A stretch of DNA of 14,838 nucleotides from CAZPMT01 sp964587655 (GTDB lineage: Bacteria > Hydrogenedentota > Hydrogenedentia > Hydrogenedentales > SLHB01): NCBI GenBank assembly GCA_964587655.1, contig CAZPMT010000139.1, positions 1-14,838 on the forward strand, written 5' to 3'. Positions 1 to 7,462 of the stretch are shown piece by piece. Position 1 is the first letter of the stretch. The number at the start of each line of letters is the position of its first letter. The notes under the pieces were generated by a model, which saw only the letters and a list, made by a program, of their open reading frames with translations, did not search any database and was not told where the DNA came from. The position numbers and the translations under genes were made by a program.

Positions 1-1075
1 TTTGAAGCTGTCGCCGTTCATCCCCGTTTTCGACGTGGTCGGCTTGCAGCCGATAGAGGTCGCCGAGCGCGTCGTAATCTGGAACGCCTTGTCCGGTCAC
101 GAATGTTAGTTCATTGCGGAGCGGCTCAGCGGCCGCCAGCTTGACAATCGAATCGAACCTGAGACTCCTTGACGGCCCGCCGGCCGGTTCGAAAACGATT
201 TCGAGCGTTGGATTGTAGGACTGCCCAAGGTACTGTTCTCCGACGTACATTTCCCGCTCGCATAAGGCGTAGCGGCCCTGGTACTCATTGACGAGTCCGC
301 TGACGGAGTAAAGCGGCTCGAGGTCCAAGACTGTAACCGGCGCTGCCCTGAATGTGACAATCGTCAAGTCTTTGAAACGCGTCGCGTCATTCCAGAGGAG
401 TCCTGTTGATTTGTAAAGACGTTGCCCATCCGGACCCTCGTCTTTCATATATGCGATGAGCCCGTCACTTCCGAACGAGCACGCAATCGGCGAATAACCC
501 GCGCCGTCGTTCTTACGGAGGTCGGTATTGGCGAACGCGCGGCTTAGTGCGCCGCTGTTGAAGAGGTCGAACTCCCCGTAAGGGTCCGCGAACGCAAACG
601 GAACGTCGTAATATCCCGGCGCGGAAAACTGCTGCGGATTTAGACGGGACCTCGTTCCCAAGAGGGCATTCTTGAGCGGATAGTTCGGCACGATGCTTTG
701 ACCGACATTGGACAGCAGCACCCTGCCTTTGAAGTCATACTTTGAGCCGCTCGATGCCGGAAACTTGCCGACGCCGTGCGCGAGCGACAGCGCCAATCCG
801 CCCGCCAACGACAACGAACCGCGCATGCTTTCGACGGCGTGCATGAACGGCAGGTCCACGGGAACGCACGAACGGTCATACGATTCGCTGCGATTGAAAT
901 TGACCAAGCGGAAACTGTGGTATCCGAAATCGCGGAAGGTTTCGCAAGCGCCGTATGGCGATTGGCCGATCTCGCGCCACACCGCCGCGTCGTGCCAGCG
1001 GTCGACCTTCGGAATCTCGATAGCGCGTTCGATCCCGGATTGCTGGCTGAGCAAGCCGTCCGAGTTCGCAACCAT
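1..1075 (-). CDS. Large unrecognised protein, partial at the left edge
   Basis: Reading the minus strand from about 1075 down to 1 gives one frame without any stop, about 358 codons, and it continues beyond the window. The composition is that of a real protein: balanced, with stretches such as VDRWHDAAVWREIG, YDVPFAFADPYGEFDLFN and LVNEYQGRYALCEREMYVG. I do not recognise the family; the pattern could fit a secreted or periplasmic beta-rich protein, but that is a guess. ATG codons in frame lie at 1159, 1117 and 1075. I use 1075 because the upstream part overlaps, antisense, a convincing beta-helix C-terminus, so the true N-terminus may have been lost. No ribosome binding site was found before 1075. 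If the protein is 5'-truncated, this is a pseudogene fragment. Confidence refers to coding on this strand, not to the start. Confidence 0.68.
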   Translation of the reverse strand, partial: MVANSDGLLSQQSGIERAIEIPKVDRWHDAAVWREIGQSPYGACETFRDFGYHSFRLVNFNRSESYDRSCVPVDLPFMHAVESMRGSLSLAGGLALSLAHGVGKFPASSGSKYDFKGRVLLSNVGQSIVPNYPLKNALLGTRSRLNPQQFSAPGYYDVPFAFADPYGEFDLFNSGALSRAFANTDLRKNDGAGYSPIACSFGSDGLIAYMKDEGPDGQRLYKSTGLLWNDATRFKDLTIVTFRAAPVTVLDLEPLYSVSGLVNEYQGRYALCEREMYVGEQYLGQSYNPTLEIVFEPAGGPSRSLRFDSIVKLAAAEPLRNELTFVTGQGVPDYDALGDLYRLQADHVENGDERRQLQ

Positions 1076-1394
1076 AGCGGAATTGGCGAAAGCCACGGGG
1101 CAGGAGAAGCACGGCATATACGCCGATCCAAGACTCGTCAGCGCCGGTAACGGCGGCATTGGAAGACTTCCCATCGAGGAGTACTTGCTGAAGGCCGGCT
1201 CGCCGGCGAAGGATGCCGGACGCAAAGTCGCCCTAAGCAAAGAGTGGCTCGCAGAACGCCGGAAGTTCCTTACCGAAACCGGCGCCGAGGCCTTCGGCAT
1301 ACCAATGGAACCCAAACCCGTTCAGGAGGACTATTGGGGCAACAAACTGAAGAGAGGCGGGACAGTTTCCATCGGCGCGCACGAAGGAGAATGA
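1062..1394 (+). pseudogene. C-terminal fragment of a right-handed beta-helix protein
   Basis: The last 110 codons read like the end of secreted parallel beta-helix (pectate-lyase-like) proteins: FATIAELAKATGQEKHGIYADP, followed by the YLLKAGSPAKDAG segment and the terminal DYWGNKLKRGGTVSIGAHE. In this family the sequence usually runs ATGQD..S..ADP, L..GSPA.DAG and then D..G.....G...GA.E just before the stop. The same frame stays open leftwards to 708, but that extension has the composition of an antisense shadow, and the opposite strand is clearly the coding one there. The gene therefore seems to have lost its signal peptide and all beta-helix coils. The stop overlaps the ATG at 1391 by ATGA, so it may once have been cotranscribed with the MttB-like gene that follows. 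Confidence 0.62.
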
Positions 1395-1396
1395 AC

Positions 1397-2059
1397 ATGA
1401 AGCGCGTTCAATATCGTCTTGAGGGAGGATTGACCGACAAGGACCTCCGGCAAATGCACGTGGAAGTGTTGCGAGTGCTGGACGAAGTGGGAGTCGAATG
1501 CGACAACCCCCGCGCGTTGGAAATACTGGCCGGGAAAGATGGTATTCGCGTTGCGCCGCCGCGAGTGCGGTTCTCTCCCGAGGTCGTCAACGAGGCTATC
1601 GAGCAAGCGCGCAAGCGCGGCAGGAACGCCCCTGCGCCGCCAGCCGAAATATCGGTAAGCGGCTCATGGAATTGTTTCAACATCGAGGACATGGAAACGC
1701 GCGAGGTCAGGCCTTCCACAGCGGCGGACGTTAGAGAGATGTTCAAGCTGCTGCACGTCACCAAGACGGGCCCTGTGTCGCCGGTCTATCCCACGGACAT
1801 ACATCCCGCGCTACAATTGCTCTATCTCGAAAAGGCGGGGCTCGAACTCTCAGACACCGACGGCTCGCGCATGGAATTCAGCGACCGCCGCATGCTCGAG
1901 TTTGCCATCGAAATGTACAAGGCGGCTGGGCGCACATTCACCTTGGTCGTCGAATATCCAATAAGCCCGTTGAGGATGAACCCCTCCGGAATCGACACAA
2001 TCCTCGATTACATGCATCGAACCGACACAAAGCTGGACCCGCAGACCGCGTCCCCCTGA
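1397..2059 (+). pseudogene. Truncated trimethylamine methyltransferase (MttB)-like protein
   Basis: The frame encodes about 220 residues starting MKRVQYRLEGG. It matches the N-terminal half of the MttB/TMA methyltransferase family: a helical start (LTDKDLRQMHVEVLRVLDEVGV), then RVRFSPEVVNEAIEQA, and the strand-loop YPISPLRMNPSGIDTILDYM near residues 190-210. These enzymes transfer methyl groups from methylated amines to a corrinoid protein and are normally about 470-500 residues, so more than half is missing. After LDYMHRTDTKLDP the frame ends, and the DNA continues in another frame as a URO-D-like protein. An AAGGAG motif at 1384-1389 sits about 7 nt before the ATG at 1397, so I prefer this start over the ATG at 1391. 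The barrel cannot fold in this form, so it is most likely a decayed gene. Confidence 0.72.
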
Positions 2060-2714
2060 CAATCTACGCCTGGATCTATCGGTGGGCGTCAGAAGGTATT
2101 TCGGTCGAGCAAAGGCCATATACTCCTTTCCCCACGACGATCGACACTTGCGCAGTCTGCAAGGAATCAGCGAACAACGTCGGCGTGGAACGAAAAGAAG
2201 GTGTGGAGAACGGCCGCAGACAAATCCTCACGCGCATTTCGACCCCTTTGGGAGACCTCACCGAACGCGCCGAGTTCGACGTGTCCTTCCAAAGCCGATG
2301 GATTCGCGAACACCTCGTCAAGTCCGTGGACGACTATCCAATAATCAAGTACATTTGCGACCACACACAGATCGAACCGGCCCCGGAGGACTACCGTCAA
2401 GCCGACGCAGCCATGGGAGAGCGCGGAATCGTTGTGGGAGGATTGCCGCCGATTCCTCTTGTATGGCTGTCGACCGAAATCATGGGAACCGAAACTTGGT
2501 GTATGGGCCTGATGCAAAACCCCGACGCGTTTGATGCAACCTCTTTACTTGCTCCGACGACGAGATCGCGGAACACGCCGAGCATTACATGCAAGAAGGC
2601 GGCACCGAGGGGAGATTCGTCATCGGCTGCACGGAGGAGTTCCCGCGACAAGAGTTCGACCGCGTATTCTCAACAATCGCGCGCATTATCGGCAATCACT
2701 GTTCGGTAACCTAA
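2035..2714 (+). pseudogene. Broken uroporphyrinogen decarboxylase-like (MtaA-type) gene
   Basis: From about 2041 the third possible frame opens directly at ADRVPLTIYAW, the hallmark N-terminal motif of URO-D-like proteins. It continues through a STPLGDLTERAEF segment, the LVKSVDDYPIIKYI segment and MGERGIVVGGLPPIPLVWL, up to MQNPDAFD near 2532. The C-terminal piece (SDDEIAEHAEHYMQEGG, then GRFVIGCTEEFP) is in a different frame and stops at 2712-2714. The initiator region before DRVP is absent and roughly 100-150 residues of the barrel are missing between the two pieces. Family members are about 340-380 residues and include corrinoid:coenzyme M methyltransferases such as MtaA. It probably belonged with the MttB-like gene in a methyl-transfer cluster. 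The loss is too large for a simple sequencing error. Confidence 0.75.
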
Positions 2715-2730
2715 GACCCGACTGATCCCT

Positions 2731-3807
2731 CTATTGGTTCTGGGCCGCGAGTTCCGCAAAGGCCAGCACGCGGGCGTCCGGGATCTCTGGGTCTATGTCC
2801 GCCATGACGACATCGCAAGGGCCGAGTTCGCGGCGGATGCGGACCAGGTCCGTTTCAATCTGTTCCAGGGATTTTGCGGCCAGGTCTCTTGGGGTATACA
2901 TGACGGCGCGGCGCGCGTCCGGGCATAAGCGTCTGGCGCGTTCGAGGTTCGAGTCAAGTCCCATGTCTATATAGCCCAGCTTCGGCAAGCGTGCGTAATC
3001 TTCGACATAAGGGTCCACGTTCCACGCGCAATTGTGGACGCCGAACGCGTCGAAGGCGTCGGCGATCTTCTGGTCACACGGGAAAAGAAACTCGCGGTAG
3101 AGGTCTGGGGACACCATGTTGACCACGCAATTGCTGACTGTGGCGTGGCGGACGACTACGCCGGACTGCTGTTGCCGCGCGTAAACGCGCTTCATGCCCG
3201 CAATCATGGTCTCCGTGACAACCTCGAAGACGTGGCGGGCAAGACCAGGGTTCACCAACGCATCGGTAAAGACAGCCGCACCGCGCAACCGGAACGCAGT
3301 GTTCAGCACGCCCTGCCAGTTCAGATAACCCTCGATTCGTCCGAACGAGCGCGCGATAGTATCCATTTGATCGAGGATTTGGGAGAACACGGGCGTATTA
3401 TCGAGGATCGGCGGTTCGAGTCTTGCGGCCTGCGCATCGGTCAGAAACGCATGCGTGGCGGCAGGCCAGTTGTCGCAATAGTACTCGACCGGGATGCCGA
3501 ACAGCATGGCCATTGTCAACGCGCCATGGACGCCGTCTATCGTGCCGGGACAGGTGTCCGGTTCCGGCCCGCCCAATTGGAGCGACGAAAACCGGCGGTT
3601 GAGTTCCAACCGCATCACTACGAGACTGTCGTGCCGGTAGATCGGGTCCAGGTGCCACCGTGTCGAAAAATCCACGCCGCACCGCTCATGAAACCATCGT
3701 GGCGTAAACCCGAACTCGATACGGAGGTTCGGCTCGGTCCCGTCACAAGGCGCGCGCGTCGCTGGCGATCCTGGCGCAATATAGCTTCGAAGGCGATAAG
3801 ATTCCAT
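2731..3807 (-). CDS. Uroporphyrinogen decarboxylase-family (MtaA-like) protein
   Basis: This is an intact protein of about 358 residues (370 if the TTG at 3843 is used). Its C-terminal half follows the URO-D/MtaA fold: VVVRHATVSNCVVNMVSPDL, then VHNCAWNVDPYVEDYARLP, YIDMGLDSNLERARRLCPDARR and MYTPRDLAAKSLEQIETDL. The H-x-C in VHNCAW is where MtaA-type methyltransferases hold two zinc ligands, with a later Cys (CDVV) as a possible third. That favours a corrinoid or thiol methyl-transfer role over haem synthesis, but the substrate is unknown. I chose the ATG at 3807 because no ribosome binding site supports the TTG at 3843; neither start is well marked. It converges on the broken URO-D gene with a 16-nt gap and diverges from the ROK-like gene. 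It is not a copy of the broken gene: the N-terminal motifs differ. Confidence 0.85.
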   Translation of the reverse strand: MESYRLRSYIAPGSPATRAPCDGTEPNLRIEFGFTPRWFHERCGVDFSTRWHLDPIYRHDSLVVMRLELNRRFSSLQLGGPEPDTCPGTIDGVHGALTMAMLFGIPVEYYCDNWPAATHAFLTDAQAARLEPPILDNTPVFSQILDQMDTIARSFGRIEGYLNWQGVLNTAFRLRGAAVFTDALVNPGLARHVFEVVTETMIAGMKRVYARQQQSGVVVRHATVSNCVVNMVSPDLYREFLFPCDQKIADAFDAFGVHNCAWNVDPYVEDYARLPKLGYIDMGLDSNLERARRLCPDARRAVMYTPRDLAAKSLEQIETDLVRIRRELGPCDVVMADIDPEIPDARVLAFAELAAQNQ

Positions 3808-3892
3808 AAGAGCGTTGTAGCCCGAGGGCGGGATGGGATGCAAGTCAACATGGAGGGTCTCACTCGGAGTCTCGTCTTTTTCCGAGCGTTTG

Positions 3893-3901
3893 TGCTATAG
3901 T
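3893..3901 (+). promoter_or_regulatory. Candidate extended -10 promoter for the ROK-like gene
   Basis: The bases TGCTATAGT form an extended -10 element (TGn followed by TATAGT, 5 of 6 to consensus). No good -35 hexamer lies 17 nt upstream. Transcription would start near 3908, about 40 nt before the ATG at 3948. Confidence 0.4.
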
Positions 3902-3947
3902 CGAAACTCACCCCTCGATATCGGAGTTGTCGTTGAAAGGGATTAAC

Positions 3948-5348
3948 ATGCCTGGTGCGTTCAAACTTGTAAAGCCACGTTTCGCGCCCCTGTTGGATGC
4001 CGCGTTCCGTCCGGCCGTCTTGGCGAACCGGGCGTTTCTCAAGGAAGTGAAGGAGAGCGGCGCCGGTGTTCCGCTCGTCCTTGGTCTCGAGCGCGGCGAC
4101 GGATCTGTTTCGCGCTTCGAGACGGAAGTCTTTCTGGAAGGCCATCCGCGCGCTGCCGCCAATCTCGAGTATGCCGAGCGTTTGCTGAAATTCCTGCTGT
4201 GGCAACGGGGCGGATGGCGCGTCTACGTCGGGGGGCCGCGCTCGATCGGCGCGCACCTCGCCAAGACGTATGCCCCGGACGGCGACCGCAAGTTCGACTA
4301 CCACTTCATGGGCGAGGACGTTTACGAGCGCACGTTCACGGTCGTGCCGTGCGAGGCGGCCGACGCGCCGCCGGAAAAAGAGACGACGCAGCCCCTCGGC
4401 AGGCATCTCGACGGATACCGCATTGGGTTCGACCTTGGGGCGTCCGACCGCAAAGTGTCCGCCGTCGTCAACGGCGAGCCGATCTTCAGCGAAGAGGTTG
4501 TTTGGGAGCCGCGGAAACAAAGCGATCCTTCCTATCACTACAATGAGATCCTGGCTTCCATCAAGAAGGCCGCATCCAAGATGCCGCGTGTGGACGCTAT
4601 CGGCGGAAGCTCGGCCGGCGTGATCATCAACAGTCGCGTAATGATCGCTTCGTTGTTTCGCGGCGTGCCCAAGGATCGTTTTGACGAGGTGAAGAGCATT
4701 TTCCAACGCATCCGCGAGAAACTCGGCGTGCCGCTCGAAGTCGTCAATGACGGTGAAGTGACGGCGCTGGCCGGATCGATGTCCCTCGATGACAACGGCG
4801 TGCTCGGCGTCGCGCTGGGTTCGAGCGAGGCCGGCGGCTATGTCACCATGGACGGAAACATCACGGGCTGGCTCAACGAGCTTGCGTTCGCGCCGGTGGA
4901 CTACAGTCCCGACGCACCCGCCGACGAATGGTCCGGCGACCGCGGCGGCGGCGCGCTCTACTTCTCGCAGCAGTGCGTTTTTCGCCTTGCGCCGAAAGCG
5001 GGCATCGATATTCCGAAGGATATCACCGACGCGGAAAAACTGAAGCTCGTCCAGGACAAGCTCGAAGCGGGACACGACGGCGCGCGGAAGATCTGGCAGA
5101 GCATGGGCTGCTACATGGGCTACGGAATCGCCCACTATGCGGATTTCTACCAGTTGAAGCACGTTCTCATCCTCGGGCGTTGCACCTCCGGCAGCGGCGG
5201 TCAGATGATACTCGACGGCGCGAATGAAGTTCTGCGGGCGGAGTTCCCGCAAGTCGCCGCGAAGATCAACATCCAGTTGCCAGACGAAAAAAGCCGGCGT
5301 GTCGGGCAGTCCATTGCGGCGGCCAGCTTGCCCGCCATCAGGAAGTAG
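3948..5348 (+). CDS. ROK-like sugar kinase/actin-fold ATPase protein
   Basis: This 466-residue protein carries the phosphate-binding signature of the ROK/hexokinase-actin fold. IGFDLGASDRK at residues 159-169 is phosphate loop 1. VVNDGEVTALAG at 265-276 has the N-D pair expected at the catalytic or second phosphate site. GSSEAGGYV at 291-299 and ILGRCTSGSGGQ at 408-419 look like nucleotide-binding loops. ROK kinases are about 300-320 residues; this one has an extra N-terminal region of about 150 residues, and I do not see the ROK zinc motif (CxCG..GC.E). The substrate is therefore unknown; a sugar or amino sugar is likely because a PIG-L deacetylase follows 29 nt later. The start is the ATG with AAAGGG 6 nt upstream; two TTG codons lie further up. 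Possibly an operon with the next gene. Confidence 0.82.
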   Translation: MPGAFKLVKPRFAPLLDAAFRPAVLANRAFLKEVKESGAGVPLVLGLERGDGSVSRFETEVFLEGHPRAAANLEYAERLLKFLLWQRGGWRVYVGGPRSIGAHLAKTYAPDGDRKFDYHFMGEDVYERTFTVVPCEAADAPPEKETTQPLGRHLDGYRIGFDLGASDRKVSAVVNGEPIFSEEVVWEPRKQSDPSYHYNEILASIKKAASKMPRVDAIGGSSAGVIINSRVMIASLFRGVPKDRFDEVKSIFQRIREKLGVPLEVVNDGEVTALAGSMSLDDNGVLGVALGSSEAGGYVTMDGNITGWLNELAFAPVDYSPDAPADEWSGDRGGGALYFSQQCVFRLAPKAGIDIPKDITDAEKLKLVQDKLEAGHDGARKIWQSMGCYMGYGIAHYADFYQLKHVLILGRCTSGSGGQMILDGANEVLRAEFPQVAAKINIQLPDEKSRRVGQSIAAASLPAIRK

Positions 5349-5377
5349 ATTGCGTTGCTCGAATGGGAGGAAGGATC

Positions 5378-6226
5378 ATGAAGTTCAAACTGGATACGGC
5401 GGAGTTGTTCGTTCCTGATGGCCTTCCGGCGGAAGAAGCCCTGGCGCGCACGACCCACATGGCGATCGGCGCACACCAAGACGATCTCGAGATCATGGCC
5501 TATGCCGGGATCCTAGAATGCTTTCAGCGGACGGATAAATGGTTCACGGGCGTCGTTGTGACGAACGGCAGCGGCTCGCCGCGCGATGATGTCTACAAGG
5601 ATTACACCGACGAAGAGATGCGCGTCGTTCGCCGGAAGGAACAGAAGAAAGCCGCGGTGGTGGGCGAATACGCCGCGCAGGTCCTCCTGGATTACACCAG
5701 CGGCGCCGTCAAGAGACCGGCCAATACGGATCCCGTCGAAGACCTTGCCGTGCTGCTCAGGATAGCTCGACCGCAGATCGTATACACACACAACCCCGCG
5801 GACAAACACGACACCCACGTCGCCGTCGCAGTCAAGACGCTCCAAGCGATCCGCAGCCTGCCTGCGGACCTGCGTCCGAAAAAGCTCTATGGTTGCGAAG
5901 TGTGGCGCGACCTCGATTGGATGATCGACGAGGACAAGGTGGTCTTCGACTGCACCGGCCATGAGAACCTCCAGGCGTCGCTCCTCGGTGTGTTTGATTC
6001 CCAGATAGCAGGCGGCAAACGGTACGACCTCGCAACCATGGGCCGCAGAAAAGCACACGCCACCTATCATGCATCCCACGGCGTGGACGTCACGACCGGG
6101 CTGAATTTCGGCATAGACCTCACGCCCCTCGTCGCGGACACCTCAAAGGATGTTGTCGTATTCGTTCAAGAGCATGTCGACCGCTTTGCGAAGGAGATCC
6201 GGGATCGCCTCGGCAAGCTCCTGTAG
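5378..6226 (+). CDS. PIG-L/LmbE-family deacetylase
   Basis: This 282-residue protein has the PIG-L metal-binding motif GAHQDDLEIM at residues 31-40 (family: AHPDD.E) and the second ligand region THNPADKHDTHVAV at 137-150 (family: HxxH). These zinc enzymes remove acetyl groups from N-acetylglucosamine-type sugars, for example in mycothiol or bacillithiol synthesis, antibiotic tailoring or glycan breakdown. The Gln in AHQDD, in place of the usual Pro, is seen in some family members and spares the likely ligands. The ATG at 5378 follows a strong GGAGGAAGG site; the ATG at 5363 lies upstream of that site and is unlikely. It starts 29 nt after the ROK-like gene, so both are probably one transcript. 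No signal peptide is visible; likely cytoplasmic. Confidence 0.88.
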   Translation: MKFKLDTAELFVPDGLPAEEALARTTHMAIGAHQDDLEIMAYAGILECFQRTDKWFTGVVVTNGSGSPRDDVYKDYTDEEMRVVRRKEQKKAAVVGEYAAQVLLDYTSGAVKRPANTDPVEDLAVLLRIARPQIVYTHNPADKHDTHVAVAVKTLQAIRSLPADLRPKKLYGCEVWRDLDWMIDEDKVVFDCTGHENLQASLLGVFDSQIAGGKRYDLATMGRRKAHATYHASHGVDVTTGLNFGIDLTPLVADTSKDVVVFVQEHVDRFAKEIRDRLGKLL

Positions 6227-6273
6227 CTTTGCCGCAGACTCCGGGTCGATGTAAGCTAGTAGCGCGATCTTGG

Positions 6274-6510
6274 AATAACGTTACAGGTTCGGTATTGCAT
6301 CCCGAAGGGATGCAATGTGAATAGCCGTGGGTGAAACCCACGGAACCCGTGTCCGTGATACACAACCCTGAAGGGGTTGAACACGCAGTATTGACGCCCG
6401 TTCACGTGCGGTTCGACCCCGTCAGGGTCGTCCGCCCGCGGAACCTGTTTCCGTGGGTTCCACCCACGGCTATTCACATTGTACCCCTTTCGGGGTACTG
6501 CAACGTTATT
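6274..6510. repeat. 237-bp palindromic cassette of six hairpins
   Basis: The ends are a 9-bp perfect inverted repeat (AATAACGTT ... AACGTTATT). Inside lie six short hairpins in mirror order: 6294-6316 (ATTGCATCCC, loop GAA), 6325-6343 (CCGTGGGT, loop GAA), 6363-6379 (CAACCC), 6414-6430 (CGACCC), 6451-6469 (CCGTGGGT, loop TCC) and 6481-6498 (GTACCCC). The two arms share about 32 near-identical bases around the CCGTGGGT stems in inverted orientation. No transposase is present in the window. It resembles a REP/MITE-type non-autonomous element or an RNA with repeated stems; it fills the gap between the PIG-L gene and the importer. No convincing target-site duplication flanks it. Confidence 0.85.
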
Positions 6511-6556
6511 TCGGAAACGTTCTACTAGAGTGCAAGTAAAGGCGAATAGGCGTTTC

Positions 6557-7462
6557 ATGAAGACTCGAGAACGACCTCCCGGCTTTGCAGGAGCCGTCGT
6601 GTCTTTAGCGCTGTTCTGCGCCATCGGCGGGTGCTCCGGGTACAATACGGACGGCGCGTTGCCGCGGAAGGGCATCATCACGATGGCGCCGCACCTTACG
6701 GAGACGGTGTTTGCTCTGGGACAGGGCAAGCGGGTGATCGCCGTGGGATCGTTCGATGATTTTCCTCCCGAAGCCGCGGAGCTGCCGAAAGTCGGGGGCT
6801 ATGTTGATCCGAACCTCGAGAAGATCGCCATGCTTTCGCCGGAGTTGATCGTCTTGCCCGGAAAGGACCAGAAGGTCGCGGATTTCGCCGCCATGAAAGG
6901 GTTGCCGGTCCTGAACGTGAACATGGACAGCCTGGCGACGATTGACTCGGGCATCGAGCAGATCGGACAGCGGCTCGGATGTGAGACTGAAGCAGCGGCT
7001 CTCCGCGCCCGCGTCAAAGGGGAACTCGATGCGGTCCGCAAGTCCGTCGAGGGCCGCCCGCGCTCCAGAGTCCTCATCATCACCATGCGGCAGGATCACA
7101 ATTTGAACAGTCTTTACACGGCGAACCGGAATTCGTTCATTTCGGAGATCATGGATTGCGCGGGCGGGGACAACATTTTCGCGGACGCCTCCACGACGTA
7201 TCTCGAAGCCTCAAAGGAAACGGTCGTGGTCAAAGCCCCGGAGGTGATCATCGAATTGCACGCGGGCGAGAAGCTCGGCGCGGCCGATCAGGAACAGTAC
7301 AAGGCCGATTGGCAGCAGTTGCCAACTCTGCCGGCGGTTCAACAAGGGCGGATCTATCTCGTCATGGAAGCGCATGCCGCGCGACCCGGTCCGCGCGTGG
7401 GCGAGATCGCGCGGATTCTCGCGCGGTGTCTGCATCCGGAGGCGCCGATTCCGAAACCATGA
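6557..7462 (+). CDS. btuF: BtuF-like substrate-binding lipoprotein of an ABC importer
   Basis: This 301-residue protein begins with a lipoprotein signal: the hydrophobic AGAVVSLALFCAIGGC ends in a lipobox with Cys26, so it is probably anchored in a membrane on the periplasmic side. The body is a TroA/BtuF-type binding protein: GIITMAPHLTETVFALGQG, then FDDFPPEAAELPKVGGYVDP and NLEKIAMLSPELIVLPG. That matches the cobalamin-binding family pattern (P.LTE..FA.G, YSDYPP, NLE.I..L.PDL). The ligand could still be a siderophore or another metal chelate. The start ATG has a weak AGG 6 nt upstream. Its stop overlaps the next start (ATGA), and it leads a three-gene importer set. No cobalamin riboswitch box is visible upstream; the palindromic cassette ends 46 nt before the start. 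Confidence 0.84.
   Translation: MKTRERPPGFAGAVVSLALFCAIGGCSGYNTDGALPRKGIITMAPHLTETVFALGQGKRVIAVGSFDDFPPEAAELPKVGGYVDPNLEKIAMLSPELIVLPGKDQKVADFAAMKGLPVLNVNMDSLATIDSGIEQIGQRLGCETEAAALRARVKGELDAVRKSVEGRPRSRVLIITMRQDHNLNSLYTANRNSFISEIMDCAGGDNIFADASTTYLEASKETVVVKAPEVIIELHAGEKLGAADQEQYKADWQQLPTLPAVQQGRIYLVMEAHAARPGPRVGEIARILARCLHPEAPIPKP

Noticed and set aside
708..1061. Plus-strand extension of the beta-helix frame to an ATG at 708
   Set aside because: Composition is that of an antisense shadow, and the minus strand over the same bases is a much better protein without any stop.
3618..5252. Long 544-codon minus-strand frame
   Set aside because: It lies antisense to the well-supported ROK-like gene and across the divergent intergenic region, with His/Arg/Val-rich shadow composition and no motifs.
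6411..6430. GTTCGACCCC resembling a tRNA T-arm
   Set aside because: No acceptor, D or anticodon stems around it; it is one of the hairpins of the palindromic cassette.
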